A stretch of 64,000 nt of DNA from Lepraria neglecta (GCA_033220425.1 CM065650.1:62001-126000), one strand, 5' to 3'; numbered from the stretch's first letter, positions 10,501 through 25,895 are shown. Notes: a model not told the origin generated them from the sequence alone. Translations and numbers: made by a program.

Positions 10501-13500
10501 GAGCTTCGACTAGTCTTCTCTTATCTCTAATAGAACTCTTAGAGACATTCCCTATAGTTCCCCGCAAGGTTCCTAAAAGGTTCCTAGGTATTTTCCGTTT
10601 TGTTATACCCTTTCTATTTAACTAGATAGAACTAATTTCTTCTATCTAGAATCCTTTTAACCTCGTACTCTATTTCTTCCTTAACGTTATAATGAAATAT
10701 TTCTTAGAGAGGTATACTAGAGTCTACTAGCTCCAGGAGTAAGATATAGAATACCGGATATACCTTTACGTTAGGTAGAAGTTAGAGTTTATAGTTAACC
10801 GGTCCCTTTATCCGTTTAATTAAGAATAGTCTAACCTTAATATAATCTAGTTTCTTACTTAGTCTTATTATCCTTATATTTTTTATTAAGAGGTATACTT
10901 TATCCCCCTCTTTTAGCTGAGGAATATTCTTTCTTTTCTAGTTAACTTATTCCTTTAACTTAGTATTAGAGCTTTTAATAGACCTTTATATCTCTTTATA
11001 TAAATTCTTTAGCTTATTCGCCTTAACTAAGGCTCTTTCTATATTAGGTCCTCCCCTAGGTTATAGAAATATATTTATATTCTTTCTATAGTTAGTAAAG
11101 AATAGAGTTAGACCTATTATATCTAATCTTTTGTCGTTATACGCTAGTTATACTATTAGAAGTAGTAAAACCTAGTTATCTTGCTTCTAGTTTATATAGT
11201 ATCTTAGGTATACTTCTATTATCTAATTTACACGTTCTATTTATCTATTAGTCTATAGGTAATATACTATTAATATCCGAAGTTTAGTTCTAATTACTGC
11301 GATTAGCGTTTTCTAGTAGTTAGAAGTAAATAACTTGTCTCTATCGAATATTATCGATTTTAGTATACTATAATCTCTTATTAGCTTGTCGAGTAAAACG
11401 AAAGCTAACTAATCTACTTTATAGGTTTCTTTAAACGGTACTATAATTATATACTTTATTAGTTTATCTATAATAACTATAATTAAGTTAAAGGTATCCT
11501 ACGTAGCTGGGTCCTTTAATAGTAGTAGTTTAACTACGAAGTCCATTATAATATCATCCTATAGTAATTCTAGTACAGGAGTAAACTATATTTGTCTATA
11601 CTTGGCGTGTCGTGCCGCCTTATTCTGCTAGCACTAGATATATTCTTTAATATATTGTTCAACGCGTGCCCGAAGCCTCAGCGCTACGTATCCTCGTCCT
11701 AGGAGTTCTATTATCTTAGACACTCCTAGATAACCTTATAATAGGTCGTTATAGTAATCCCTAATCACTTCTTCAACGTATATATCAGGTAAGTAGGTCT
11801 TATCCTGATATTTGAGCAATACTAAATCCTACTAATCCTTTCGTAGGTTTATTACGAATATATCGTTATCGTAGGCCTTTATAATCCTATCTATTATATT
11901 AGGTCCTAATATATAAAGGGTCGCTGCTAATACCTAGTATAGTACTAGTAATCCGTCCGCTTCTCTCTTTAGGATTAGTTATTCTATAATATTCTTTTCT
12001 TCTATATAGTCCGATCGCCTACTAAGGGTATCTACTCGACTATTATCTTTTCCTAGGGTATAGGTTATCTTAAACTTATATTAACCTAATAGTTCTAACT
12101 ATTAAACCTATCTTCTATTTAACTCCTTTATTATTATAAAATTAAGAAGATTCTTATAATCTATAAAGATAGTTAGGTCTAAGTAGCTCTCTGTATATAC
12201 TCGCCAGTTTTATAATATATATACTATAGTAAGTAGTTCCTTATTATATATATTATAGTTCTATTCTACTACTAATATCTTCCTCGAATAGTAGGTAACT
12301 AGATACTACTTTTAGTCTTTTATTCAATATAGGTATACTCTAATTATAAGATCTAATATATCTATTTTAATACGAGCTGGCTCGTTTATCTAAAAGGTAT
12401 AGAGTATTAGTAGATCTATATATACTTTCTTTAATATATTGAATGATTCTTATTAGTCTTTTCCCTATATAAACTCGATATCCTTCTTTATAATATCTAT
12501 TAAAGGTAGTACTTTCTTAGAGTAGCCCTTGATAAACTTCCTGTTAAAGTTAGCAAAACCTAAAAAGCTTTATACTACTTTAATGTCCTATAGTATAGGC
12601 TATTTAGCGATGGCTTTAATCTTTTCTAGGCTTATACTAATACCTTTCGTACTAACTATAAATTCTAGAAATTCTACCGCTTATCAATGAAATTTGTACT
12701 TTTCTAGTTTAAGGAGAAGTTTCGCTTATAATAGGCATTCGATAATATCCTATATATATTTAATATATTCTTCCTTATTCTTAGAATAGATTAGTATATT
12801 ATCGAGGTACGCTATCGCTATTTAATCTAAGTATACTTATATAATATTATTAATAAATGCTTGGCAGGTTACTAGTGCGTTAGTAAGTCCAAACGGTATT
12901 ACTAGATACTTATAGTGGCTATATATCGTTCGGAAGGTAGTTTTCTATTCCTCGCCTTCTTTTATCCGTATTAGGTTATATACGCCTCTAAGATCCAGTT
13001 TAGTAAATATCTTTGCTTTGCCGAGCCGATCCTATAGCTCCCCTATATTTAGTAATAGATATCTGTTTTTAATTATAATATCGTTTAACTTTCGATAGTC
13101 GACGTATAGTCTTAAGCTTCTATCCTTCTTTAGTACAAAGAGGATTAGATAACCTACTAGTAATTTAGATTCCCGAATAAATCCCTTTTTAAGGTTCTTG
13201 TTAATATACCTGCGAAGTACTTTAAGTTCCTTTTCTAATAATATATAAATAGGTCTAAATATCGGCTATCTACTAGGTTCGAGTTCGATCTTATAATCCT
13301 ATAGCTAGTACCTAGATAATACTTCTATATTCGTCTCTTCCTTAAATAAGTATACCTACTTACTATACTCTTAAGGGATAGAGGGTATATCGGTTCCTCC
13401 CTTAGCTCTTACTTTATTATCCCGCTAATCTTTACTAGTAACTATAGAGTTGGACTACCGTTTAGTACCGTCCTTATATAAAGCTAAGGTAATATATACC

Positions 13501-15754
13501 TCGACCGGTTTTCGGTTCGACTTCTTATCTATTATTATACGCTGTCGATATATAGGCTCGATTTTAGTAATATAGCTAAATTATCTAATTTCGAGTACTC
13601 CTCTTATCTAATCGATTATTAGATTATACTTCTTTGACCAAGGTATTCCTAAAATTATATAATAGATAGCTATCCTAATAATATTAAAGGTAATCTCCTT
13701 ATAGTAGCGCTGAATTATAATAGATAATAAAAGTATTTCTTTATCTACCTTTCCTATTAATAGTATTAACCCGTTAGCTATCTAAAGGTCGTACTATTAT
13801 AGCTTCTTTCGAGTTAGTAATCTAGTTAATTATACTAAGTCTCGCGAAATAAAGTTTCTAGTAGCTCTAGAATCTATTATCGCAATAGTCCGCTGTCCGT
13901 TAACGATTATCGATATTTTTATATATATATCGTATTGCGCGGAACACAGATATTATTTGGGGGTTAATATATTAATCTCCTTATGGCTACTCCTGCTATA
14001 AGGGATTACTCTTTTCCCTATAGAAATCCTAATATAGATTCCGTCTACTTATATATTGGGAGTAGGAACCCTACTTCGGATTTTGCTTCCTTATATTCCG
14101 TATAGTTATTATATAAATAGGTATACTATTCTTTTAGATAGTATTTCTCTATATATAGATAGTATATTATTTCTTTCTTGACGCGTTCTAACCAATCTAT
14201 ATTATTTCCTAGAAAGAACTAATAAAGTCTTTTCGTCGCTAGATACTATAGATATTCATTTCTCTTATAGTTATAGTAGAAGTCTTATCTATAAAGGGCT
14301 TTCTTTACTAGTCCTTTCCTGTAACTTCTTGGCGTACTATACTATATATAGTAAAGCGTAGTACATTCTTCCTATAGTAACTCTTTATATCTTCGATAAT
14401 TCCGGTCTTGTCGATAATTCGGTTCTCTATTATCCTATTATAGTTCCTTAGAGCTTCCTTCTTTTTCCTTAGATATAGTAGATCCAGGTATTGATTTTCT
14501 TAGTGGTCGTATATCTTTCTACTCAGCTTCTAACGTACTAAGGGCTTCTTCCTACTCTAGATCTATCCCCTCGCTTTCCTAATCCTATTTAGATTCTTTA
14601 TAAGTACTACTACCGTCTCTAATATCCAAATCTTCTTTGGTTTATAAGGTAACATCCTCTATAAGTTCGTCCTCGTCCTCGGATTTATAGTTATATTATT
14701 CTTACGTCATCCTATTATACTAGGAGTTAATATCTTCTTTAACTTTATCCTATATTAGTAGGTCCTCCTTAGGCGTATCGTCTATATTATCCTAGATATA
14801 TACTCTCTCTAGTACATTTAGCTGCGGTCGATATACTATATTTTTCGACTTGTAGTCTCTAGTAAAGTAGCCCGATTTGCTATAGCTATAATACTTTAGT
14901 ATTTTCTTACCCCCTTACTACTTCTTACCCCTTATAGGCCCTCTAAAGGCTTACTTTCCTTTCTTTTCTATAAAGTCTAGTTCTATAGACGTATATCTAT
15001 AGGGATCGCGGTTTCCTTCGTATCCTAGGCGGTAGCTCTTCGATTTAGTAAAAAAGCTTGAGCGTCCTATTCCGCTAACTCCTCTGTTATACCTTTTCTC
15101 TATAGTCCTTTCGAATAGTTTATTATTAATTTCGATTACTTCTTCGATTAATTTATTAAGGGTATTAATAATAATCCCTAACCTTATAAGTTCGTCTTTA
15201 ATATTATCCTTAAGACCTCTTCGATATATAGTTATTAATATATTATTATCCTAGTTAGTCTTCGCTATATATTATTAGAACTAAGTTAAATATTCCGATA
15301 TAGACTTCTTCTGAGTCAAGTACTGAATAGTTTATATTACTGCGTTGATTTTGTTCGACGGTCCGAATATATAGCGGATTTCGAGCCTAAATATAGCTAT
15401 ACTCTCTATCTATAATTTGATTTCGCTATCTTCGTCGTTATCTTCTATATATTTCTTTAGGAACGGATTAACCTACTTTTGGGCTCTTCTACGTAAGTAG
15501 GTAATTATAAAGGTTAGATATCGTTGAATAGGTATTAAGTCCCCTTAGAACTTCAGATATAATAATACCTAGGATAGCTATCTCTCGAGCTTGTCTCTCT
15601 CTCTATAGTATAAGTTAGGCTAGGCTATCTTAACATATCTGCTAAGTCCTTTATCGATCGTTAGGTGTCGTTATTATCTACTCCCTCCTAAGGAGCTTAG
15701 GGTAGGTACCCTAGGGTCTCTTAGTATAGTACTTATCCTTAAGGGTGCTTAAAG

Positions 15755-16174
15755 TATTACAAACCACGTTACGTGCGGTGGTCGTATATAGATTGATTCT
15801 TAATAGGGATAGAGGTATAGCTAATATAAGAGTATAAAGTAGGCTTCAATAGATACTAAGCGGGTCTGGTATATAATTAGGTAATATATATTTAGTACCT
15901 AGCCTAAGAGATCTATCGTATATAGTAAGTACTAGATATAAACAGAAGAGTTGAGCACGATACTCCAAGTGGTAAGTAAGTACTCGTATATATAGTAATA
16001 GGAAATCCCGCCAAGTATCCTATAATAGCTTTGCTCGCACTACGATCATTGCGATTATCATTCTTAATAGTATTGCTCGCACTATAATCATTACGATCAT
16101 CGCTTAACTTGCCTGTCCTGTCCGAAATCTTATATCCTTCGCGACAGTCCTATTAGAACCCTCTAGTTCTAATA
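15755..16174 (-). repeat. 5' LTR of element D (420 bp)
   Basis: Same length and termini as its partner at 9581-10000. It contains GTGCTCAA on the element strand (plus-strand 15951-15958), which pairs with the RIP-altered complement just inside the leader. Confidence 0.9.
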
Positions 16175-16575
16175 TCTATAATCTTTTCCCTCTCTATTTA
16201 AATCTAAATCTTATTTTCTTCTACCCTTTTTTCTTTTTTTTAACTCTTATTTTAAATCTAAACTTTTATTTAACCTAAATCTTTATTCCTACTTTTATTT
16301 AACTTTTTATTTTTTCTCCCTTTAATTTTCTTTTTATTTAATAATATAATTCTTTATTACTTCTCTCTTTTTAATTCCTTTTAATCCTAAATTTTTTAAT
16401 TTATTTACTTTATCTAAATATCTTAATATCTTATTTTTATTTTTTATTATTTAATTCTAAATCTATATATTAATATTTATATTTAAACTTATCTAAACCT
16501 TCTATAATACTTTTTATTTTTCTACTTCTACTCTACTTTAAATTCTATTTCTATATTTACTTCCTTCTATCTCTA
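16175..16575. other. G-free low-complexity tract, segment 2
   Basis: I see no G at all in about 400 plus-strand bases. Composition and vocabulary continue segment 1 beyond element D. Element A is inserted at the right end (target duplication CTCTA). No gene is present. Confidence 0.9.
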
Positions 16576-17090
16576 TATTACGATTAGAAAATATAATTAG
16601 GGATGCGCTCAAGGAGCGTAGCGCCCGTCATGATTCGAGTCGACGAATCGGTGTCCGACTCGGATAGACCCTGAAGGCTTGGCATGTTAAGCGATGAGCG
16701 TAGTGGTCGCAATGAGCGCGGTGCGATTAGTGCGATTAGTACGATCAAGAAGGCTTGGTATATTAAGCGATGAGCGTAGTGGTCGCAATGAGCGCGGTGC
16801 GATTAGTGCGACCAGTGCGATCAGGAATGCTTGGTATGGATTTCGTATATCTATATATACGGAGCACTGCTCGTACTACTTGGAGCATCGTGCTTAACTT
16901 GCTATTCAATTGTTTACTATATGCGATAGATCTCGTAGGCTAGGCACTAAACATATATTATCTAATTATATACCAGACCCGCTTAGTATCACTTGAAGCC
17001 TACTTTACCCTCTTACTCTATTATACCTCTATCCCTATTAAGAATCAATCTATATATAACGGACTACCGCACGCAACGTGGTTCGTAATA
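16576..17090 (+). repeat. 5' LTR of element A (515 bp)
   Basis: Starts TATTACGATTAG and ends GTTCGTAATA, the RIP-altered forms of TG...CA ends. U3 carries a 76-bp unit twice (AAGGCTTGG at 16674 and 16750). The right LTR has it once. Confidence 0.9.
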
Positions 17091-19797
17091 CTTTAAGTAC
17101 CCTCAAGGATAAGTACTATACTAAGAGACTCCAGGGTACCTACCCTAAGCTCCTCAGGAGGAGGAAGCGGATAATAATACCTAACTATTAACGAAGGACT
17201 CAGCAGATATATTAAGATAGCCTAGCCCGACTTATACTATAGAGAGAGAGATAAGCTCGAGGGATAGCTATCCTAGGTATTACTTTACTTAAAGTTCTAA
17301 GGAGACCTTATATCTATATAATAATATCCTACCTTCGCTATTACTTACTTATATAGAAGAGCCTAAAAGTAGGTTAATCCGTTCCTGAAGAAGTATATAG
17401 AAGATAACGACGAAGACAGCGAAATCAAATAATAGATAGAGAGTATAGCTATATTTAGACTTGAAATCTACTATATATTCGGTCTATTAAACGAAGTTAA
17501 TATAGTAATATAAACTATCTAGTATATAACCTAGAAGAAATCTGTATTAGAGTACTCGACTTAATTTCAGTAATATATAGTAAAGACTAACTAGGATAAT
17601 AACGTATTAATAACTATATACTAGAGAGGTCTTAAGGATAATATTAAAGACGAGCTTATAAGGTTAGAGATTATTATTAATACCCTTGATAAACTAATCG
17701 AAGAAGTAATCGAAATTAATAATAAGCTATTCGAAAGGACTATAGAGAAGAGGTATAACGGAGGAGTCGGCGGAATAGGACGCTTAAGCTTTTTCGCTAA
17801 ATTAAGGAGCTATTACCTAGGATATAAAGAACGTGACCCCTACGGGTATACGCCTATAGAACTAGACTTCACGGAGAAGAAAGGTAAATAGGCCTTTAGG
17901 GGGCTAGCTAGGGGTAAGAAGTAGTAAAACGGTAATAAGAAAACACTAAAGTGTTATAGCTATAGTAAACCGGGCTACTTCGCCAGAGACTACAAGTCGA
18001 AAAACATAGTATATCGACCGTAGCTAAATATACTAGAGAAAGTATATACCTAGGACGATATAGACGGCACGCCTGAGGAGATTCTACTAGTATAGGATAA
18101 AGTCGAAGAAGATATTAGTTCCTAGTATAATAGGATAATATAAGAAGAACTTAATAAAGAATCTGAAAACGGCGATAACGACTTTACAAGGAAGTTTAAT
18201 ACGCGTATCAGGGAATAATATAGGAACGACCTGAATACTAAAGACGGTAGTAAGGCTTAAGAAGAAAAGTCTAAGTAGGATTAGGAAGAAAGCGAAATAG
18301 ATCTAGAGTAGGAAGAAGCCCTTAGTATATTAGAAGCTAAGTAGGAAGAAATACGACTACAAAGAAGGATAATACCTGAAACTACTACGTCTAAGGAAGA
18401 AGAAGAAAGCTCTAAGGAATATATATAGCTAGACTATCGGATAGATCGGAATCACCGAGGTCACAAGAGTATACTATAGGAAGAATATATATCGCTTTAC
18501 TATATATAGTATAGTACGCCGAGGAATATAGCCAAGGGGCTAGTAAGAATACTACCCTGCGGATATAGCTATTACTACGAATATAAGGAAAACAGATATC
18601 TATAGTACCTCGCGACGAAAAGAATATACTAATACTTCCTAGGACGCGATAAGGAATAGTTAAAGAGAGTTATCTACGAATTAAATAATAACCTAAGCGC
18701 TAGAGAATACTATTTGATAGAATAGTACGCCTGTCTATACGATAACTACGAGAAGTATATATAGTCGAAGTCAAAGGCAGGGTTCCTACTCCTATAAGCG
18801 GGAAAAGAGTAATCCTTTATAGTAGGGGTAGCCATAAGGAGATTAATATATTAACCCCTAAATAATATCTGTATTCCGCGCAATACGATATATATGTAAA
18901 GATACTAGTAATTGTTAACAGATAGTAGACCGTTGCGATAATAGATTCTGGAGCTACTAGAAACTTCATCTTACGAGACTTAGTACAAATAACTAGAATA
19001 CTAACTCGAAAGAAGTTATAGTAGTATAATCTTTAGATAGCCGATAGGTTAATACTATTAATAGGAAAGGTAGATAAAGAGATACTTTCGTTATCTATTA
19101 TAATTTAGTACTACTATAAGGAGATTACCTTTAATGTTATTAGGATAGCTACCTATTATATAATTTTAGGAATACCTTAGTTAAAGAAGTATAACCTAAT
19201 AATCGATTAGGCTTAAGGAGTACTTAAGATAGATTAATCCAGAAATATCACTAGGATTATACCTATATATTAGTAGCGTTTAATAGTAGATAAGAAGTCG
19301 AACCGAAGACCGGTCGAGGTATATATTACCTTAGCTTCGTATAAGGACGGTACTAAAGGGTAGTCTGACTCTATAGTTACTAGTAAAGGTTAGCGGGATA
19401 ATAAAGTAAGAGTTAAGGGAGGAACTGATATACCCTCTATCCCTCGGGAATATAGTAAGTAGATATACTTATTCGAGGAAGAGACGAATATAGAAGTATT
19501 ACCTAAGTATTAGCTATAGGATTATAAGATCGAACTCGAACCTGGTAAGTAACTAATATTTAGACCTATTTACGCATTATTAGAAAAGGAACTTAAAGTA
19601 CTTCGCGGGTATATTAACGAGAACCTCAAAAAAGGATTTATTCAAGAATCTAAATTACTAGTAGGTTACCTAATCCTCTTTATACTAAAGAAGGACGGAA
19701 GCTTATAACTATATATCGACTATCGAAAGTTGAACGATATTATAATCAAGAATAGATATCCTTTACCTAATATCGGCGAGCTGCAGGATCGGCTCAG

Positions 19798-20225
19798 TGT
19801 TAGAACTAGAAGGTTCTGACAGGACTGTCGCGAAGGACAGGTGACTTCGGACAGGATAGGCAGGTAGAGCGATGATCGCAATGATCGCAGTGCGAGCAAT
19901 GCTATCAGGAATGATGGTCGCAATGATCGCAATGCGAGCAATGCTATTATAGAATGCTTGGCAGGATTTCTTATGTCTATATATACGGGGCTTTGCCCGT
20001 TGTTTGGAACAGTGTGTTCAACTTGACAAACTATTACTTGGTTAATCTTCCTGGTACTCCTTGCACTATACTTTACTAGTTATTAATATAGAACGTATTG
20101 AATACCTATACCTACGAAGACTGCCATTCTACCTGAGTGACTCCTCTCCCACAGAAGTATAAGACATCTACACCTATACCCGATTATCGCACCGTTAGGT
20201 TAACGGTCGGATGTGGGTCGTAACA
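19798..20225 (+). repeat. 5' LTR of element B (428 bp)
   Basis: TGTTAGAAC...GTCGTAACA. It contains a TATATATA box near 19979 and GTGTTCAA at 20014-20021, complementary to TTGAACAC at 20228-20235 just inside the element. U3 contains short repeats built on GATCGCAATG. Confidence 0.95.
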
Positions 20226-23200
20226 CTTTGAACACCCTAAGGGATGAGTTCTTTAACAACTTCAGGCAGAAACCCTACCCTAAGCACCTCAACGGTTACT
20301 GGCCAGAGACGCTATACTATAGACGAAGGATCTAGAAAAAGGATCAAGGTTGCAGTACCAGACCTGTACTATAGAGACAGGGATAAGCTTGAGCCATGGC
20401 TTACACAAGTACAACTATACCTTCTATTCTAAGGGGACTTGCTCCTAGTAACCAGATATACTACCTTCGCTATATCGTACCTACGAGGACGGGCCTAAAA
20501 GTGGGTCGAACCTTTCCTAAAGAAGTATATAGAAGACGACGACGAAGACGGCGACGTTAAGTCATAGATAGAAAGTATGCCAAAGTTTATGGTTGAAATC
20601 CGCCGTATATTCGGACCTTCCAACGAGGCAAACGTAGTAATACGCATTATCTAGCACATGAAGTAGAAGAAGTCAGCGTTAGAGTTTTCAACTCAGTTTC
20701 AAATATACGCTACTAAAATAGGCTAGGATGATGATGCGCTGATAACGATGTATTGTTAGGGCCTTAAAGATAATATTAAAGACGAGCTTATAAGATTCGG
20801 AGGAGTAATCGACACTCTAGACGGACTTATAGAAAATACGATCGAAATTGACGATAAGCTATTCGAACGATCTATAGAGAAATAGTATAACGGAGGAGTT
20901 AGCGGAACCCGATATAAAGGATTCTTTTCGAAAACAAGGAATTACTAATAAGACTACGGGGAACGTAATACTTATCGTGGTATAGTGCTAATAGAGATTG
21001 ACTTTATCTAGATAGGAAAGAAGAAAGGAAACTTTAAAGGGAAAAAGCAGCACGGGGGAAAGAAAGTAATTACTTGCTATAGCTATAGCAAACTGGGCTA
21101 TATGGCTAGAGACTACAGGTCGAAGAATATAGTACACCGACCGCAGATTAACGCAATAGAAGGAGGACCTCTAGATAACGAGGAAAACTCCGAAGGAATA
21201 TAGTAACTCTACGATATAGAAGAATTAGATTAGAATTCGGAAGATGATACCTTCGAATTAGAATTTAATGAAGAAGTATAGAGATATTACTATAGGGATG
21301 GTAATAGATCTTAATAGTATAAGACGGATCAGGAACAGCGGAAAGCTAGTCCGGAGAGACTAGCGTCGACACCCGAACCTGGATCTACTATATCCTAAGT
21401 AGAAGGAAAATTACTAGAAATTAACGAACCTTAATTGGACGAAGACGAATATAAACTCTTCGACGAAATCGAAAGTAAAGTACGAGGCATATTAAATAAG
21501 TAATTATCTGTAAAACCTAAATGGGACGAACCTATACGAGACTATCGATACGATAGGGAATATTAGTAATATAGCGAGATCCTATATACTGAATATATAT
21601 TACCCGATTATTCAATATATAGAGAAGAAAGGGGCCGTCTAGCGAAAGAATACACGGTACCCCTACTTAAGAAAGCTTACTATAGAGAAATATAGTAGTA
21701 TAAGTATAAGGAAGATAGGTACTAATAGTATCTTGTGAGTAAGAGGAAGTACTACTACTTCCTATACTTTACAGAAAAGTGGGAAAAAGAAAGAAATAAC
21801 TTACTTAAAGTCTTCAAGAGAGGAGCCTATAACCAAGTACTATAGTATAGCTACCTATATAATAAATATATTCCGCATAAGGGAATAAAGGAAGTATATA
21901 GATTCCTACTATTACAGGGAAAAGAATGATCTCTTATACTACGGGGAAGCATAAGGAGATTAATACGTTATTCCCCAAACAACAATTATGTTCCGCCTAA
22001 TACCATACTTATATTATTATACCAGTGAATATTAGCGGATAGCGGACCATAGCGATAATAGACAGCGGAGCTACAGGAAATTTCATCTTAAGGAACTTGG
22101 TAGACTTAAGCGGCCTACCAACCCGGAAGAAGAAATTATCTTACGAGTTACGCCTAGCCGACAGGTCAGTATTTTCAACAGGAAAAGTAGAGGAGGAGAT
22201 ACGCTCCCTACTAGTAATAATTCAGTAATACTACAAGGAGATTATATTCGATATAGTTAGGATAGCTACTTATAATATCATTTTAGGAATACCTTGGTTA
22301 AATAAATATAACCCAGAAATCAACTGGAAGACAAAAGTACTTAAATTCGGACGATCTAGAAATGTTACTAGTATTAGACCTATTAGTTAATAGTAGATAA
22401 TAATAGATAAGAGAAAGAACCGAAGACCGGTCGAAGTATATATTACTTTATTCTTAAACGATAAGAGTAACTTCTAAGAGAGAAGGCTCGACTCCTTAGT
22501 TACTAGTAAAGGTTAGTAGGATACTAAAGAGAGAGCTATTAAAGGAAAAGACGAACCTTCTATAATCCCTCGGGAATATAAATAGTAGGTATACCTATTC
22601 GAGGAAGAGACGAGCGTAAAAGCGTTACCTAAGTACTAGCTATAGGATTATAAGATCGAACTCGAACCTGGCAAGGCGCCGATATTTGGACCTATCTATA
22701 TATTATTAGAAAAGGAACTTACTATACTTCGCGGGTATATCGATAAGAACCTTAAGAAAGGATTTATTCAGGAATCTAAATTACTAGCAGGTTATCCAAT
22801 CCTCTTCGCGCCGAAGAAGGATAGAAGCTTAAGACTATATATCGACTATCAAAAGTTGAATAATATTATAATTAAGAATAGATATCCTTTACTAAATATT
22901 AGCGAGCTGCAGGATCGGCTCGGCAAGGCAAAGATATTTATAAAACTAGACCTTAGGGGCGCTTATAACCTGATCTAGATAAAAGAAGGCGAAGAATAGA
23001 AAACTGCCTTTCAGACCAGATATGGCCACTACGAGTACCTAGTAATACCGTTTAGACTCATCAACGTACTAGTAACCTGCCAAGTACTTATTAATAACGT
23101 TATACGAGCACACTTAGATCGAACAGCGATAGCGTACCTCGATAATATCTTGATTTACTCTAAGAAAAAGGAAGAATATATTAAGTATATATAGGACGTT

Positions 23201-25449
23201 ATCGAATACCTATCGCAAGTAGGACTTCTCCTTAAACCAGAAAAGTGCGAATTTTACAGGGACTCTGTTAAGTTCCTAGGATTTGTGGTTAGTATAAAAG
23301 GTATTAGTATAAGCCTAGAAAAGATCAAAGCTATAGCGGAATAGCCTATACTACAGGACGTTAAAGTAGTGCAAAGTTTCTTAGGATTTGCCAACTTTAA
23401 CAGGAAGTTTATCGAGGGCTACTTAAAGAAAGTACTTCTACTTACGGATATTATAAAAAAAGATATTGGATTTATATAGGGACAAGAATAATAAAAGTCG
23501 TTTAACACGTTAAAAAAAGCATATATAGATCTACTAGTACTCTGTACCTTTCAAGCTAACAAACCGGCTCGTATTAAAATAGATACCTTAGATCTTGTAA
23601 TTAGAGTATGTCTTTATCAAATGAAGGACTAAAAGTAGTATCCAGTTACCTACTTTTCACGAAAAATGTTAGTAGTAGAACAGAACTATAATATATACGA
23701 TAAAGAACTACTTGCCGTAGTATATATACTTTAAAATTGGAGGGTATACGCCGAAAGCTACTCGGACCTAACTATCTTTACGGATTATAAGAATCTTCTT
23801 AATTTTACAATAACGAAAGAGTTAAACAGGAGATAAGTTAGATAGTTAGAACTATTAGGATAATATAAGTTCAAGATAACCTATACCCTAGGAAAAGATA
23901 ATAGTCGAGCAGATATACTTAGCAGGCGATTAGACTATATAGAAGAAAAGAACGTCACAGAACGACCAATCCTAAAACGGGAAGCCGATAGATTATTAGT
24001 ACTATATTAGGCATTAGCAATGACCCTTCGCATATTAGGACCTAATACAACTGACAGGATCGTAAAGGCCTATAGTAACAATATATTCGTAACAAAGCTA
24101 CGACAGGATTAACTGGATTCAGTATTGCTTAGATATCAGGAAAAAACTTACTTACCTGATATATACGTTAAAGAAGTAATTAAGGATTACTACGATAACC
24201 CTTTATAAGGTTACCCTAGAGTATCTAAGATAATAGAACTCCTAGGACAAGGATACGCAGCACCGAAACTTCGGGCACGCGTTAAATAATATATCAAGGA
24301 ATATATTCAATGCCAGCAGAACAAGTCTATATAATACGCCAAGTACGGGCAAATTCAATTTATGCCTATACTAGAATCACTATAGGATAATATCACAATA
24401 GACTTTATAGTTAAACTACTACCTTCGAAGGATCCAGCTACGTAGGATACCTTCGATTCAATTATAGTTATTATAGACAAACTAACGAAGTATATAATTA
24501 TAATACCATTCAAGGAGATATACAAAGCAGACTAATTAGCTTTTATTCTACTTAACAAGCTAATAAGAGATTATAGTATACCTAAGTCGATAATATCCGA
24601 TAGAGACAAATTATTCACTTCTAACTACTGGAGGACATTAATAGCAGTAATTAGAACTAAACTTCGGATATTAACGGCGTACTATCTATAGACTAATAGA
24701 TAAATAGAACGTGCGAATCAAACAATAGAAGTATATCTTAGATACTATATGAACCTAAAACAAGATAACTAGGTTTTACTACTTCTAATAGCATAACTAG
24801 TATATAACGATAAGAGATTAGATATAATAGGTCTAACGCTATTCTTTACCAATCACGGAAAGAATATAAATATATTTCTATATCCTAGAGAAGGACCTAA
24901 CGCAGAAAAAGCCTTAGTTAAGGCGGAGGAGCTAAAAAGTTTATATAGGGATATATAAAAGATAATCGAAAGCTCAAATAATAAGGTAAAGGAACAGGTC
25001 AACAATAAAAGAAAGAATATTCCTCAGCTTAAAGAGGGGGATAAAGTATACCTCCTAATAAAAAATATAAAGATAACGAGACTAAGTAAGAAACTAGATT
25101 ATATTAAAGTTAGACCATTCTTGATCAAGAAGGTAAAGGGGGCCGTTAACTATAAACTCGAGCTTCTACCTGACGCTAAGGTATATCCGGTATTCTATAT
25201 CTCACTTCTAGAGCCAGTAGACTCTAATATACTACTCTAAGAAATGTTTTATTATAACGTTAAGGAAGAAACAGAGTATAAGGTCGAGAGGATCCTAGAT
25301 AGAAGAAATTAGTTCTATCTAGTTAAATAGAAAGGGTATAACAAAACGGAGAGTACCTAGGAACCTCTTAGGAACCTTGCGGGGAACTATAGGGAATATC
25401 TACGAGAGTTCTATCAGAGAGAAGAGAAGACTAGTCAAGGCTCTCAGGG

Positions 25450-25895
25450 ATTTCTATCCCGTCGGGGAGATCGAACTACTCGGATAAGACGTTGAATATT
25501 AAGTCGTCGGAAGGCTTAGGAGCGACGCGTTAGTCCTCCTCTAACTCCCTTATATTCTGTAACTCTCGGTCTACCATATTCTTTTTCTCCTTCTTAACTA
25601 AGTTTAATTACACCTAGAGGCGTACTAATTTCGCAAGCGTATTAGTAACTTCCTTACGTAACTCGTTGCGCCGTTTTTTAACACGACGCATTTCAAGGGG
25701 CGACACTATAAGGTCGCACTTCCGACTACTAGAAACGCAACTCGAACATCTATTAGAATCAGCACCTATAAGGTACTACTTGCTATTAGCAACATATCGG
25801 GAGCAGGGTCGTATAACGAAGTCGGAAAGTTTACTGGCCAGCTCCTTTAATCGGATGGCTAGGTTAGACGATCTTTTGGTACGGATGGGTGGCAT
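25450..25895 (-). other. Antisense coding-like region of element B
   Basis: The frame on the strand opposite to gag-pol starts at an ATG (25895) with MPPIRTKRSSN. It continues into a basic, coiled-coil-like part (KKRRNELRKEV, RELQNIRELEED) and ends near the integrase end of pol. The protein-level match to the same region in element D is good. A sense-strand open frame (25666-25965) covers part of the same DNA but shows no domain. Broken. Confidence 0.55.

Larger units (their letters stand above)
9581..16174 (-). mobile_element. Ty3/gypsy element D, structurally complete, decayed
   Basis: A full-length gypsy element on the minus strand, 6594 bp, bounded by two 420-bp LTRs and a perfect 5-bp target duplication TCTAT (9576-9580 and 16175-16179). 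In element order it carries gag (about 15.7-14.0 kb), a protease (about 13.9 kb), reverse transcriptase (about 13.3-12.5 kb), RNase H (about 12.4-12.1 kb), integrase (about 11.9-10.8 kb) and a 3' region with an antisense coding-like stretch (10049-10500). The coding parts are broken in many places by RIP. Leader and gag resemble element A, whereas the 3' region and U3 resemble element B, so it looks mosaic. Confidence 0.9.
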
